From Dreissena polymorpha (taxonomy: Eukaryota > Mollusca > Bivalvia > Myida > Dreissenidae): a DNA stretch of 64,000 nucleotides. Both the position numbers and the translations under genes were made by a program. The stretch is from NCBI RefSeq assembly GCF_020536995.1, contig NC_068359.1:83663588-83727587 (forward strand), written 5' to 3'. Below, in pieces: positions 12,590 through 24,923 of the stretch (position 1 is its first letter; each line of letters opens with the position of its first letter). The notes below the pieces were generated by a model that had not been told where the DNA came from, did no database searches, and saw only the letters and a program-made list of their open reading frames with translations.

Positions 12590-14215
12590 AAACAACACTA
12601 CACAACCAGTGATTCATGTTTTCTATCGACTATACAGCATAGGATTTAGATCGCAGCATACAATATAAATATAACCATCAAGAAAGGTTACCACTCGCCG
12701 AAACAACAGAAGAGAATTCACACAACATAGAAAGTAACCCTGGAAACATGATACCAATAGCCGATACAGCAGCAGATAATACACACAACAATATATATAA
12801 CCATAAAGAGAATTGACCAATCTCTTAAACCAAATAGGGGATGAATCACAACAAGTAAGGTGTCTATCACGACACGAAACAAATTGCCTCTATAAAATGT
12901 GATACATTACAGTACAGAGCAAACATATAAACACTAGTGAACAGTAGCCAGAACATCATGGTTATTAGCTCATAGAATGAAACAAAAAGCCTGACACAAT
13001 GCAGGCAATTGCATATTTAACAGAGGTCACTACACACCAAAGAGTATGATCATCAATAGAAGTGACTAATCGCGTTTACACTTGTGAGAAATATACTTAA
13101 CATAAAATATAATCCACACGAAAAGGAACGGTACAAACTATATACAACATAAATTTTAAGACACAAGTTTATACAACTTCCGATTTATCACATTACATAG
13201 AAAAGTACCATGAAGAAAAGTAACAAATAGGATATTCAACAGACGACAATACACACAACGTAGAACACAATTATCCAGATAAGTTACCGATCGCTATTTA
13301 ACACGCATATACACAATGCACATATCATAATCATCAAAAACTAAGTCACCATACAATAGAAGACATTAAATACAATACAGAATATAACCATCAAGGCAGG
13401 TGACAGAGTGACCGATAGGTTGCAGTGGTGTAGTGGATATGGTGTCCGCCCAGTGATCGGGATGTTACGGGTTCGATCCACAATGTGAGAGCGTTTTTAA
13501 GAATCCACAACAGACACCAAGTACATGTTCTAGTACCAGGAAACGGACTCAAGTGCGTTTTAAATTAGCTTTTGGCTTTTATGCTATCGAGCTCAAATAG
13601 ATTCAAACTAAGTAAGCACTTCATCCAACAGACGACAATACACACAATGTAGAACATACATTTCAAGACAAATGACCAATCGCCAACACAATATCGAGCA
13701 TACACATAACAGAAAACAAAAAGTTCATCAAAAACGACAAATCGTCAATCAAATATCGAACAATACACACTGCGCATAACACAACCTTCACGGCAAGTTA
13801 TCAATCGCCTATATACGTTTGCCAAAACACACAACACAGAACATTTCCGTAAGAACAAGTCAAAACCAACGTCTATATAGAACTATATAGAAATTAACGC
13901 TGAAAATTCAAATCGCCTATGCAACAGTATAGCAGTACACAAAGAAAAGAAAATAAACCTCATGTGAAGTACACATGGCAAAGATTTTTTCCTTAAGATC
14001 AGTTAGCGATCACCCATACACAAACGGGAATACTCATTCATATTTATATATAACTGTATCCTTATGACAGTTTACCAAAAAGAGGAAATACAAACAGAAC
14101 GGCACATACTCATGCAGAATGTTGACCTGGCGTCTATACAACATCGACAATAAGCCTCATGGCAAATTACGAATCGTTTATACATCTCAAGACATTATGC
14201 ACAACGCATAATAAC
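12590..14215 (+). repeat. Degenerate satellite, ~60-65 bp period
   Basis: The phrase AATACACACAACGTAGAACA, followed by a variant of ATCAAGACAAGTGACCAATCGCC, recurs irregularly about every 60-65 bp through this interval. The units are strongly diverged, so the array is old. It is interrupted at 13,418 by a SINE. No coding potential is visible. Confidence 0.65.
13418..13614 (+). mobile_element. tRNA-derived SINE, older copy
   Basis: The 5' half has pol III promoter boxes as in a tRNA: an A-box-like GTGGTGTAGTGG near 13,425 and a B-box GGTTCGATCC near 13,470. The remainder matches the SINE at 59,296 through the shared tail (CCAGGAAACGGACTC, then ATCGAGCT). It sits inside the 60-bp satellite. 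No matching target duplication is visible, in keeping with an older insertion. Confidence 0.88.
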
Positions 14216-17200
14216 AATTTTTTTCTGTGGGGCAATACAACGAATTTGATTTGAGCTGGTTAAAAGGCGTGGCTGCCACTCCTCATCATTGTTCCATTAT
14301 CTAACGTTAAACAAACAGTCTATTGTTTAATGCCTGTGGGAAGTTTACAACATTGCAGACACATAACTCTTAACATCAAAAAGACACACCTCCACCTGTA
14401 ACGCGATACTAGTAATTATTTTGCTATTGAAATAATGTGTTTTTTATTTATGGTAATATTCAAAACCAGTAATGCTAACGAATGGTACTTATTCCTGAAC
14501 TTTGACCAAAATTATTGTCAAGTATGTAGTGGCATATGTCTTACGAGCATCACTTAATCTTCGCAAAAATATGTATTTACTGATGTTTCTTGAACAAAAA
14601 ATCGTATTAGTTTGATTGTTTGAATGTAATACATACATTATCCTTATACACCTATGTATATTTCGTTGTAAAAGTAATGATTGATAAATGTATGTGTATT
14701 ATTGAAAGATGATTATATGCTGATGTTCAAATGTAATCAATTTTCTGATACTTGATTCCACACTCATTATGAAATGCGTACAAATTACATTGACATTTCC
14801 ACTAACTAGTGGCTTTTCTTTTTTTGGACCACCTTTTCTTACATGTATAATATTAATTGTGCACAGAAATTTGTAAAGGTCAAGGACTTTTTTTCAATTA
14901 AACATAACATATGGCAGAGCAACCGTATGATATTATTAAGAACAGCACATGTACATTTGATAGCTCAATACTAATTTTGTGTTCATAAACTTTACTTCTT
15001 AATTTCCTGCTTAAATGTCGCTAATCGAAACGCATAATATTTTATGTTTAAAAACAACAAACTCAAAATGTATACCTTTTTTGCGTCGTAAATTTGTCAT
15101 TCTTACTACAGAATATCAAACGCTTATCCAAGTTATCTTTGGTCATATGTGGTCACATATCGTCAAAGTATGAAATGTTTTTATAAAAGACAGTTAATAG
15201 AATGCGGATGAAAAAAACAACACAACAACATCAACTCTTTGATGTTTTTTCATAATAATTTGATTGAAATCCAACATCATTTCATATTTATCATTTGGGG
15301 ATTACACTATTGGCAGCAAGTGCGTTATGTATGAATATTTCATACCTCAGATCGTCCATCATTTATTATCGAATTTAAATGCGATTTATTTGAATTATTT
15401 GCGACGATTTCATGTGTAAATATCGACATGATATTTGAGGAAACAGCAATTTCCATCAAAGTGGAGTCCCATATTTGTTATATCTGTATTTGTGTAAACA
15501 TAGTCTGTTTTATTTTCAAAAAACAAATATTTATTGAATAGTGAATGTATGTTTTATGCAGACGATGTCCTTTATTTCAAAATTGTACCGTATTAATAAA
15601 AAATATCACACATATATGGGATCTAACTAAAATATTGAACATTTAATATGTTTTGTCAAATGATTGTATTTTAACATGTTAAATATCAATATATATCGCG
15701 TTTATCACGTTTTAAATTATATTTTTTACTACCGTTATTAAATTGAAAATAACCACAAGGTCTATTGGACCACGCACAACACCCTCAACCTAAGCAGAGA
15801 GCGTTTACAATATTTCTTATGTTTTCTTTTCTTTTCATTTTGAAATTTCCGCAACGATTGCATGTGGCTTGATATATGATAATATTACCAATTTGTACTG
15901 ATTCATTGTTTTTCACGGTCGTGTGACTTTTCACATGTATCTGCTCATTTCAATAAATTATGCAGAACAGAACAGATTAAATTATGCATCATAAATAACT
16001 TTAAGTTTTTACTTTTGGTAAATGACGACAATTAAGAGTAGTTTAATGTCCCATATTGCAATAAAATGTCTGCGCAGATTAATTAAATATTATTTATTGG
16101 AATATAATGTGAACGCAATAAATCTGAGGTACCACCAACCGACATATGTAACTATTTTTATGGTAGCTGAATCGGAAAGGACAAATAACTTTACACTGTA
16201 ATTTGAAAAGACGAGATTGTTCACCTAGTGTATGTCCTTGACATTAAAAAACAACTTATGATCTTTATAAAATATAAGAATCATATGAGCCCGAGACGTT
16301 AACATTCGGGAAAAATATTATTTCACATTTAGTCTTATTATTATTTTATTACTGTTGTTTATTAAGTCTTATGTACAAATGTTAACGCCGGGTGGTGGCC
16401 AGTCTCAACTCAATAAGCATTAATGGAACAAACTTTGTAGAGAACCATACTAGCATGGTAAACAAGCGAAATATGATGTCTATGTGTCTCGCCGTTTCAT
16501 ATGTATACATTCAGAATGTATACATTTTCTTAGTCTTTAATCTTTCGACGAATTTTAATAATATTAAAATACCTCAGAGAAGTAAAACATATCTTATACC
16601 CAATGTGTTTAAAAATAAAATTCAATTAAAATGTGCACGCGTTTTATTGTTGTCTGTTCAATGCAGAGAAACAAATTCAACAAACCTATCATTAGGCAAT
16701 ATATGCCTCAAAATCAAAATAAACCCTACATTAGTAAGTATTTTCCGGGTGCCATAGTGTATGGTTTATATAACTTTTTAAAACCAAAACTTTAAAATAA
16801 GAATCCTAGGTTCTTGGCTTGTGTGTGAATGTAAACTAATAGCACTTCTTCGCATGCGCAACAATAGAGGTCAGGATTTGGGTTCACAAAAGAACGTTTT
16901 GTTTTACGTATATAGTAATACCTTTCGACTCTATTTGAATGGTTAATTTGATAGAGTGATATGATTAATAATTTTCTAATTTTTTTATTAGAATAAGAAA
17001 TAAAAGATCAGTTAACATTTTATATAAAAATAAAAAGCAATGAATCATATGATACATTTTAAATAGAACATTAAAGTAAGTTGTTGCAAAAAAAACTCAA
17101 AACAGAGATGTTGAAAGTTGGTGACTGACGCCAGCTGCAAAGCAGTAGAACGAACTTTATTCAACATTGTAGCTACTTAAACGTGTTTCTGTCACGCTTT

Positions 17201-17399
17201 GTTTGTTTCATTTAACATACCGGTCAATTTTCGACGTACGCCGTCTGTGTTATGATTTGGGATTTTGTCACGCAAATACAATTCACTTTATTTGACCCAG
17301 GCGACAGTCGCATGCTTTTGAGAAGGTTTACATACATTTTGTAAACAAATGAATTACTTTTATTTGCATCCAATTGTATAGTCTTATAAATGCAATCTT
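14216..17399. other. AT-rich intergenic DNA, no gene recognised
   Basis: The 121-codon open frame at 16,392-16,757 has no recognisable domain and AT-driven composition; I do not call it. A TTTTTATTAG palindrome near 16,985 is trivial. Nothing else is supported. Confidence 0.5.
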
Positions 17400-17610
17400 T
17401 TTATTTTATTTAAACTCTTTTTTAGCTCGATTGCATCGGAAGCCTAAGGCTTATATAAACGCACTCGAGTTCGTTTCCTGGGCATAGAACTAGTACTTGG
17501 TGACATTTGGGGAGATCTAAAGAACGCTCCCACGGGGGGGGGGGGGGGCGGGGTCACGGGTTTGATCCCCACCGTTGGAGCGTTCTTTAGATCTCCGCCA
17601 AAGACATTTA
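17400..17610. mobile_element. Head-to-head rearranged SINE
   Basis: The left part (about 17,410-17,532) is the 3' two-thirds of the tRNA-derived SINE in minus orientation. The right part (about 17,549-17,610) is the B-box and following segment of the same SINE in plus orientation. Between them is a run of fifteen or more G. The junction creates a perfect 20-bp inverted repeat: 17,511-17,530 (GGAGATCTAAAGAACGCTCC) pairs with 17,577-17,596. It could be two insertions, or one copy rearranged by fold-back repair. Confidence 0.82.
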
Positions 17611-20160
17611 TTCGAATCAAATAACACAAATCAGAAAGCGGTAAAGAGATACGATTATTTTTAAACTTCCGGAGAATACTAATTTACATAAATACTAGCT
17701 AATCTGTAACTTAATGCGTTAGTATTGATGCACTGGTAATCATTTTTTAACATTTTTATAAGACAAAGCTTTGTGTTAAAGTTTAGTTTAGTGTAAGTTG
17801 CAATCGCATAGGACGTCTGTGAAATGTTGCTCGATGTAAACTACGGGGAGGACCTATATCCCGCATAATTATCTAGTACGGTTTAGGAACGACACCTGTG
17901 TGGATGCTAACGAAAGTAAAGCAAGCTTGGATGAGCATCGGTAGCAACGAAATAAACGCCAACATATTCGCAATATAAATTCGCATGAAGTGAACGAATT
18001 AGGAGGACTTAAAGGGGGGTGGGTGTGCGGTTCTGCTGCGTTCTATGCACATCAAATGCACACCAATTCGCATTTTCATTGGCCAATCGTGTTACACTGA
18101 CATGAGCTCTTGGGAAACGCGCTTTGTGCGAGACGGTTTGATGACTTCATCGCAATTATAAAAAGAAAAGTACTCTACAGCGCCTTCACAGAGGTCGAGC
18201 GCTATTTGTATCATGCTTATGGTTCTTATGATGTGTATTAGTGCTTTCATGTTTCCAGTGGGAGGCAAGACGTAGAGATGGAGGCGCTTGGTAACAGCTA
18301 TTCAGATGTTTGAGAAAGGTTTGATTTTATTGATTTAATTTTTTTTTTCTAAACATTAATAATACATGTTTAGCCTTTAATAATAAATTATGTCGCATAA
18401 AAGTCTGCAATATTTAAAGGAATATACTATTGACAAACAATTATTAGCAGAATAAAATTTTAAGCGTTTGGTTTAAATTTTTGGTAACTTTTGTAAATGA
18501 TTTTTTTTATTTGTTCACATATATTTGCATTTTATCAAATATAATAAATTGCACTAACGAATGAATTACACTATTTTTAATCATGTAAACGAGTTGTTTA
18601 ATTGTAATTTGAACCCGGGATACGTAGCAAACTCGCAATCGCTAACTTTCAAAACATATTCACACTTTAATTGTAATGCGTTTTTCTGTGTTTTTATTAT
18701 ATAAATATACATCAGTATGTTTTTAAAATCAATTGCCTATAAACTATTATTTCTTATAAAATGGACAGCATAAGATATTTTTTGAAATAACGTTAACCAT
18801 GATTAAGATAAAACGAAATCGATTAACAGTGATTCACTTTTTGATATAATCAAATGCGCTCCGTCTTGTTAAAAATGCAATATGTTATTTTGTTAAACAT
18901 ACATGTGCAGTCTATATATTCTTTTAATTATGTAGGTTAAACAAAACGAAAAGCATAAAACAAACCATATCAACTATGCTTTAAAGAAGAAGATGGTGGA
19001 CAGAATGCTATATCCGCGTGGAACATCACATATTTATTATCGATTTCAATTTACGGGTTTTAAGTTAGTTAAATTAATTGATCATATATTCAATTGAATA
19101 TTTCTGTATATAAAAATTTATATATAATGAATGGTTAAAGGTCACAGTCGTTTTATGCATAATATGGGTCGGTAATAGTTTATACTTAATGTCAGCGTTC
19201 AATGTTCGATCATCAACAGTTCACGTTAGTAAACCAGATATTACCATTCAATATACAGTATAAATTGATAAATACATAACACAGTATTGCGGAACCAATA
19301 ATTGGTTACGTTCGTATAATATGCATGTCGTATAACGTCCATGTATATATACTTTTTGTTAAAACAATTAGATGGGACTCAGTTAATTTAAAATTAAAAG
19401 TCTTTGAATTTCCTCTATCGGTTCGATATTGAATGTGTATAAATTAACTTACTATACCCACTTTATTATAAAAGGCTTTGTATAAGTTTTAATAATGAAT
19501 ACAACTTTAATTTGGTGTTTATACGGAAATAAAACAAAATAATTGTGTTCCTTATTAATAAATAGTTTTAATAACTCATCTTGCGTTTTGTATAGTTGTT
19601 AGTGTATTTCTATGTTATTTATTTGTGTACCATTTTTGTACCATATCGCTCATATTGAGTAATAATTCAATTTAAAACAGTGCAATATGAAAAGTGAAAG
19701 CCGTGATATAGTGCCTGATACTTCAAATTTTCGAATTCAAATTAAACTAAATGTGCAAAAGTGAGTTTTTAATGAAAAACAATATCACCGAAGGCTAGTT
19801 AAAAATTGTGCCATGTTATTGGTAATTATAAATGTGTCCAATTGTGTTGTTTACAATACAGTTAATTCGTTCAGGTATTCTCAACAAAAAGAATCTGGGT
19901 TTTCTTCGAAGGTTTAAAAGCACCCACAACGTTTATCCAAATGGCTAATTTACATGTATATAAAATCACACGCATTAAGACAATTACATTTTACTCAGTA
20001 AGATAATTTTAACAAACAGTACACATGCTCTGATGTATAAAACAGTGTAAACATTAAAAAAGTAGAGTATCTCAAATAACTAAAACATTATGAATAACCT
20101 TGGTAATAGAATTACTGATTCCTTTTCGCGTCTTATAATAAACCTTTACACAATCTCAAT
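17611..20160. other. Intergenic DNA; possible promoter and first exon near 18.2 kb
   Basis: No gene is recognised. Around 18,000-18,330 GC rises. There is a TATAAA-like ATTATAAAAAG near 18,156, then a stretch ending in a donor-like AAAG|GTTTGA near 18,317. This would suit a plus-strand transcription start and short first exon, but no protein is recognisable and I would not rely on it. The remainder is AT-rich and featureless. Confidence 0.3.
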
Positions 20161-20335
20161 ATATTTTCATAATATCACATCTTTCTGAAACCACGATCCT
20201 TCAATAAGTCAATGTTTCGAATATATTTTTATAATATCACATATTTTAGAAACCATGATCCTTCAATAAGTCAATAATTTCGAAAATATTTCATAATATC
20301 ATATTTTGATGATCTTTCAATCAGTCAATGATTTC
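20161..20335 (+). repeat. Three tandem ~60-bp units
   Basis: TTTCATAATATCACAT, followed by GATCCTTCAATAAGTCAAT, occurs three times in a row with rising divergence. It is a short local tandem duplication without coding content. Confidence 0.75.
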
Positions 20336-22244
20336 GGATGATGCATGCTTTTTTAAGCGCAACACAATTGGGCACAATAAATGAGTCGTGGTATACGACA
20401 ATACGTATTATACCATATGCAAACATCATAGCGTCCTACTGGCCTGTACATCCGCTGTTTTTACCAGCTAATGAAACATTGCGTTAATTAATAGTGTACG
20501 GCGCAGATTGTGCAATTGTTTACTATGACAGAAGACTCATTAATCAAATTACAATTCTCAAATCATCATCACGTAGATTCACAAACAGATTGTGTGACCA
20601 ACATATTCAAAGATAAATAAGTAAAACATAACCTGTTTATACATGACATTGCTTGTTAAAATAATTTGAACACAATCCTTAAAACAGCAGTTGTGAATTA
20701 ACGTGTCGGTTCATTTACCTAAACACCTTGACGGTTACAGATTAATAAGAATCTTGAATACTGTTTACATAAATCTATTCCTTCAGTGAATGTCAGATAT
20801 GTTAAGCTGTATGATTCGTAGTTATGCTATGTCAAAATCGACGAATGTTAAAAAATTAACCATCTTGCTATGCTACAGGCATTAATTTGTATTGCATTCC
20901 GTCGAATGAATTAACAAAAACAATTTAATATACGCAACAACAGAACAAAAAAATGAGATACTGCATTCACGATGAAATAATGTATTGAAATGTATTGTGC
21001 TTCCTTGCTTAAGATAACCATGCATCATTTTACATTCAGTGACTAGAAACACAATTTGCAATTAAGCACTTTATTTTCAATGTAAATATGTCACCTCTCA
21101 ATTTTGTGATCGGAATAACAAACACATTGTTTAAACAAACTTACTTTCATTTATCCTTACTCTGTGTTGATCTAAGTGTGGGATTGAATGTACAACACAT
21201 GTTTACTTCTTTTTGAATGACATCAATGACCTCAAGCATTTAGCTTGTAAATTATGCGTTTCCTTACCAAGGCAATATAGTTGTTTTAAAACAACAAATT
21301 CATCGCAAACCTAATTAAATAAAATGCCGTATTTATTGCACTGAAGCGAATTTCTAAACGTCCACGCAACCTTTTGGTTACTGTTCAAATTGTTAGCAGT
21401 ATATGCAAGAAATATTCTTCAACGCATGAAATAAAGTGTATTGCTCGTGTGTCACTGAGTGATTAATTAAAAACATCAAACCGTATTTCGAATTATTATA
21501 TCACGGCCCATCATCAACGATACAATAATTAAACAACCATTAGTGTAATTGACCTACTGTTTACAACACTAAATGCCTGAATCTTGCCCTTAAATATGCT
21601 ATTTGACAAAATATTGAATAAGTCAACAATAAAATAGCTCAATACCTGTATATTACATTAAGTGTCTTAGAGGGAAATATTGAATTATGCTAGACACATC
21701 AGACTCGTCAGGTGTTTATTCAACGGCAGGTGCTCTGGCAGCATGACTTTGACGTACAGGCGATTTTCGTTACAATGTACACGTGTATTTGTTTTTAACT
21801 GATGTTGATTATCAATTGAGAAATAATACTAACCTTCCTTTGAATTAGTTATGTTGCACAACTTATATTAAAATATGAAGTTTAGTACACGGATAAGCCT
21901 ACATTTTTCCAGAAGTGAGGAAAAACGAGCACTTAATAAGACGTCGCATTTGTATTTGATTTACAGAGCCCCTTTTTTATTGATTTCAATCTATTTGAAA
22001 AAAGCGTTCTGATTGATCATCCTTGGCGGAGTCGATGTACTAATGTAGGCGGCGACAATAACAGAATCTCTCGATACTAATTTTTTACCCTGTGAGTCAT
22101 TGTTTTACTTTATTTATATACTTTTTTTATATTACAGAGATAAACGCAAGGTTGCTTCGAGACAGAATATGCGTTTTTTGTGAGCGATTGCTCAACTCTT
22201 GAAGGCTTAACATTTGCCGCTTTGTGGATGTTCTGACGATGAAA
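20336..22244. other. Intergenic DNA up to assembly gap
   Basis: No gene is recognised. Just before the gap, 22,138-22,244 follows a strong acceptor-like TTTTTTTATATTACAG and could start an exon. One frame reads INARLLRDRICVFCERLLNS before a stop, but it is not recognised. Confidence 0.35.
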
Positions 22245-22344
22245 NNNNNNNNNNNNNNNNNNNNNNNNNNNNNNNNNNNNNNNNNNNNNNNNNNNNNNNN
22301 NNNNNNNNNNNNNNNNNNNNNNNNNNNNNNNNNNNNNNNNNNNN
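22245..22344. other. Assembly gap (100 N)
   Basis: Exactly 100 N, the usual placeholder for a gap of unknown size. The tandem array on its right starts inside the gap, so additional units may be missing. Confidence 0.99.
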
Positions 22345-24923
22345 TACGGGCACTTGCCATGACTTTATTTTTTGAATATTTTCTGTGTTCATGTGGTAGG
22401 GAAAACATTGTTGTATACTACCAATTCCCTGTTTTCTTTAGGTTGGAGACTACATAAGACTTTGACAGTTGGCGGGAAACCATCATCACGGAGAGATGGC
22501 GGTAAAAAGATGGCCATAAAACAGTGACCGCTGATTCGCATTGAGTTCTTTCTTACATATTGGATGACCTATGTTTTTTATTGTTTAAATCATTGCGGCT
22601 TGGAATGCTCTTTAAGAAAAAGTATGGTTATGGGGTGTCGTTCGCGCGCAAAGTTTGACTTTATTTTTGTGTTAAAGTTATTGCTTTTACATTGAATTTG
22701 TGCAGAAATCTTTTGGTATGTTTGTGACCTAAACTAACTTATGATAAAAATGAAATATCATCTGCAAGTGCAAATAATGACTGGGAAGCAGATTTTTGGT
22801 CATTTCTTAGCAAAAGGGAAGAAAATAAGTGCATTAAATGCATGAATTCAGATTATTTGACCTGAATAGTTGTTTTTCAAGTTGACCCCACACCTTATAT
22901 ATGTAAAATAAGAGCTAAATTGCTTTCCGACTTAAATTCAACCGCATATTGGTTGACCGTGTCGCGTTTAATGTGTTACATGAAGTTAGAATTCAAGCGC
23001 AGGGACTCCGTTATCGAGTAACGCAACTAAAACTTTGCGAAAAGCATGAACATTAAACAGAGCCCCATTTCACACCGACATGGAATGGCAGGCATTTTAC
23101 AGTATGGACAGTGCAGCAGATGTAACTGAGCCAGCCTTCATATTTAGTACAATCATGAATTGAGCAAGATTTATCACTTTATATTATTCATAAAAGTACA
23201 CGTAAAATACATAAATGCATGTTTTTTGTTTCATTTTTTTATCTTTTCTTTGGGTATTTTGACTTTTCAGGAAGAGGAATGTCTGCGACTAAGTCAAGGG
23301 GCCCTGGATAAGGGTTGTGATGGCAAAAACAGGTACTAATATCATTGTTATCATGTACACAAGCAAATAAGCATATGTATGAGCTTTAGGTTGTTGAAAG
23401 ACTGTCATAATCAGGATTGTGGTCACTCACACCCTTCCGTCATGTAATTCTCCTCGCAGTTTGTATTGATAGTTCCGCGTCCCTGGACATGTAAAGCTCG
23501 TGCTTTGTTGGCAGCTGAAGTTGGCACTTAACAGGGTTATCCTTGTTCCTGAGCATGTATGCCAGTACAGCTGAGTTGATTTGCTTACTTGTTACCCCTA
23601 CAATTAGCTTGTTTTTGGTATTGTTTTCTCACAATATGCTTATATTCATGGTTCCGGCTTAAAATGGTGTCGCGCCTTACTTAAAACATAGGATTGTTAT
23701 AGCAAAGTGTCCCCTTCATCATTTACCTTAGAGGGATTTTTTTTGACAAAATTTGGCACTTTCAGCAACTTGTTTTGTTTTTTATTTGGACATGCTTCTC
23801 TCATTCAGTGATTTTAATGACAGTATGTCCTTATTCTTTTTTCTTTGCATAGAAAGGTGACATGAATCATTGATATTTGTTGTGTTGAGAATTCTTGCAG
23901 GAAGCTGTGTCCCCAAAAGCAGTACTAGAAACCCCTTCCGGGACACTGCCTTGATCTGAACTGCCTTTCTACCCCTGTTACTACATGGAACATCATTGCT
24001 AAGCTTATAATGCTTGCCTACATATGTGTTTTTTGTTCAGTTTAACTTTTCCTTCCCGCTTTAAAACCCCCCCCCCCCCAACCAATGCGCCTTTGTATTC
24101 TTTCGTTGGTTACAAACTCCCATTTGGACCAGATTGCCACCATAAAAATAGCCTAAAGTACATATATTGTGTCCAAAATATGAAAATTTGTATTGTCTTG
24201 AACCTCTAAATGAGAGCTGGCAATGCATTTTGACCATTCTGCTGCAGTTAAAAGGCACCCATGACATTATATGCTAGAATATTTCATTGGCGGCTGGTAA
24301 ATAAATGGGCACCGATCGACAAGGCGCTTTCAAGATTTTACACTTTTATTGGTGTGAAATAACAAGTTATTGGCAGCTTATTGATTTCTACACTTCAAAG
24401 TATCTTTGATCTCTCAATTGACTAATTAGTTTATTGTCTTGGATGAAATTGGATTGTTTTTGCTTTGAAATTGGCATTTTTGGGATGATTAAAAAAAACA
24501 CACAAAAAAGACATTATCAAAATTGCTTAGATTGAAAATATCTAACAAATTCATTCTTTCCCCACCACACATTAGCCCCACTTGCATGTCTTTTTGGTTT
24601 GTTTTGGTATTTTATTGCAGATATTGAACACAACAGCTTTAAATCTTAAAGGGGCAGTTAAGCTTTAACAGGCCTAATATCGCCTTCTTCGGACTGAAAA
24701 CACCCGCGTGTGAAAATATGATACAGAATGGCCAAATGGACAGCTAATCCAGCCAAACTTAATATATGGTGCAATATGGATGGGATGATAATAATATGAA
24801 AGAAAAACACATTTCAGTAAAATAAATTTCTCTTATAGGTTACAATACACTAAATACTTTTGGTGTTCAATGCTATACCCTCTAAAAACAAAATCTTCAT
24901 TTATTTGAAGACACAATTCTCTG
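22345..24923 (+). repeat. 2.58-kb tandem unit, copy 1 (indel-rich)
   Basis: This is the first visible unit of the array, defined by the motif TACGGGCACTTGCCATGAC. It aligns with the later copies along its full length but differs by many one-base insertions and deletions in homopolymers, a pattern typical of unpolished long-read sequence next to a gap. One indel group changes the exon-like segment near 23,272-23,332: here its first frame stays open (EEECLRLSQG then ALDKGCDGKN), whereas the later copies hit a stop. Confidence 0.93.

Noticed and set aside
13418-13490. Possible tRNA gene
   Set aside because: Same head as the SINE at 59,296, with a long shared non-tRNA tail; the cloverleaf is imperfect.
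16392-16757. 121-codon frame
   Set aside because: No domain, composition driven by AT content, no nearby promoter or splice evidence.
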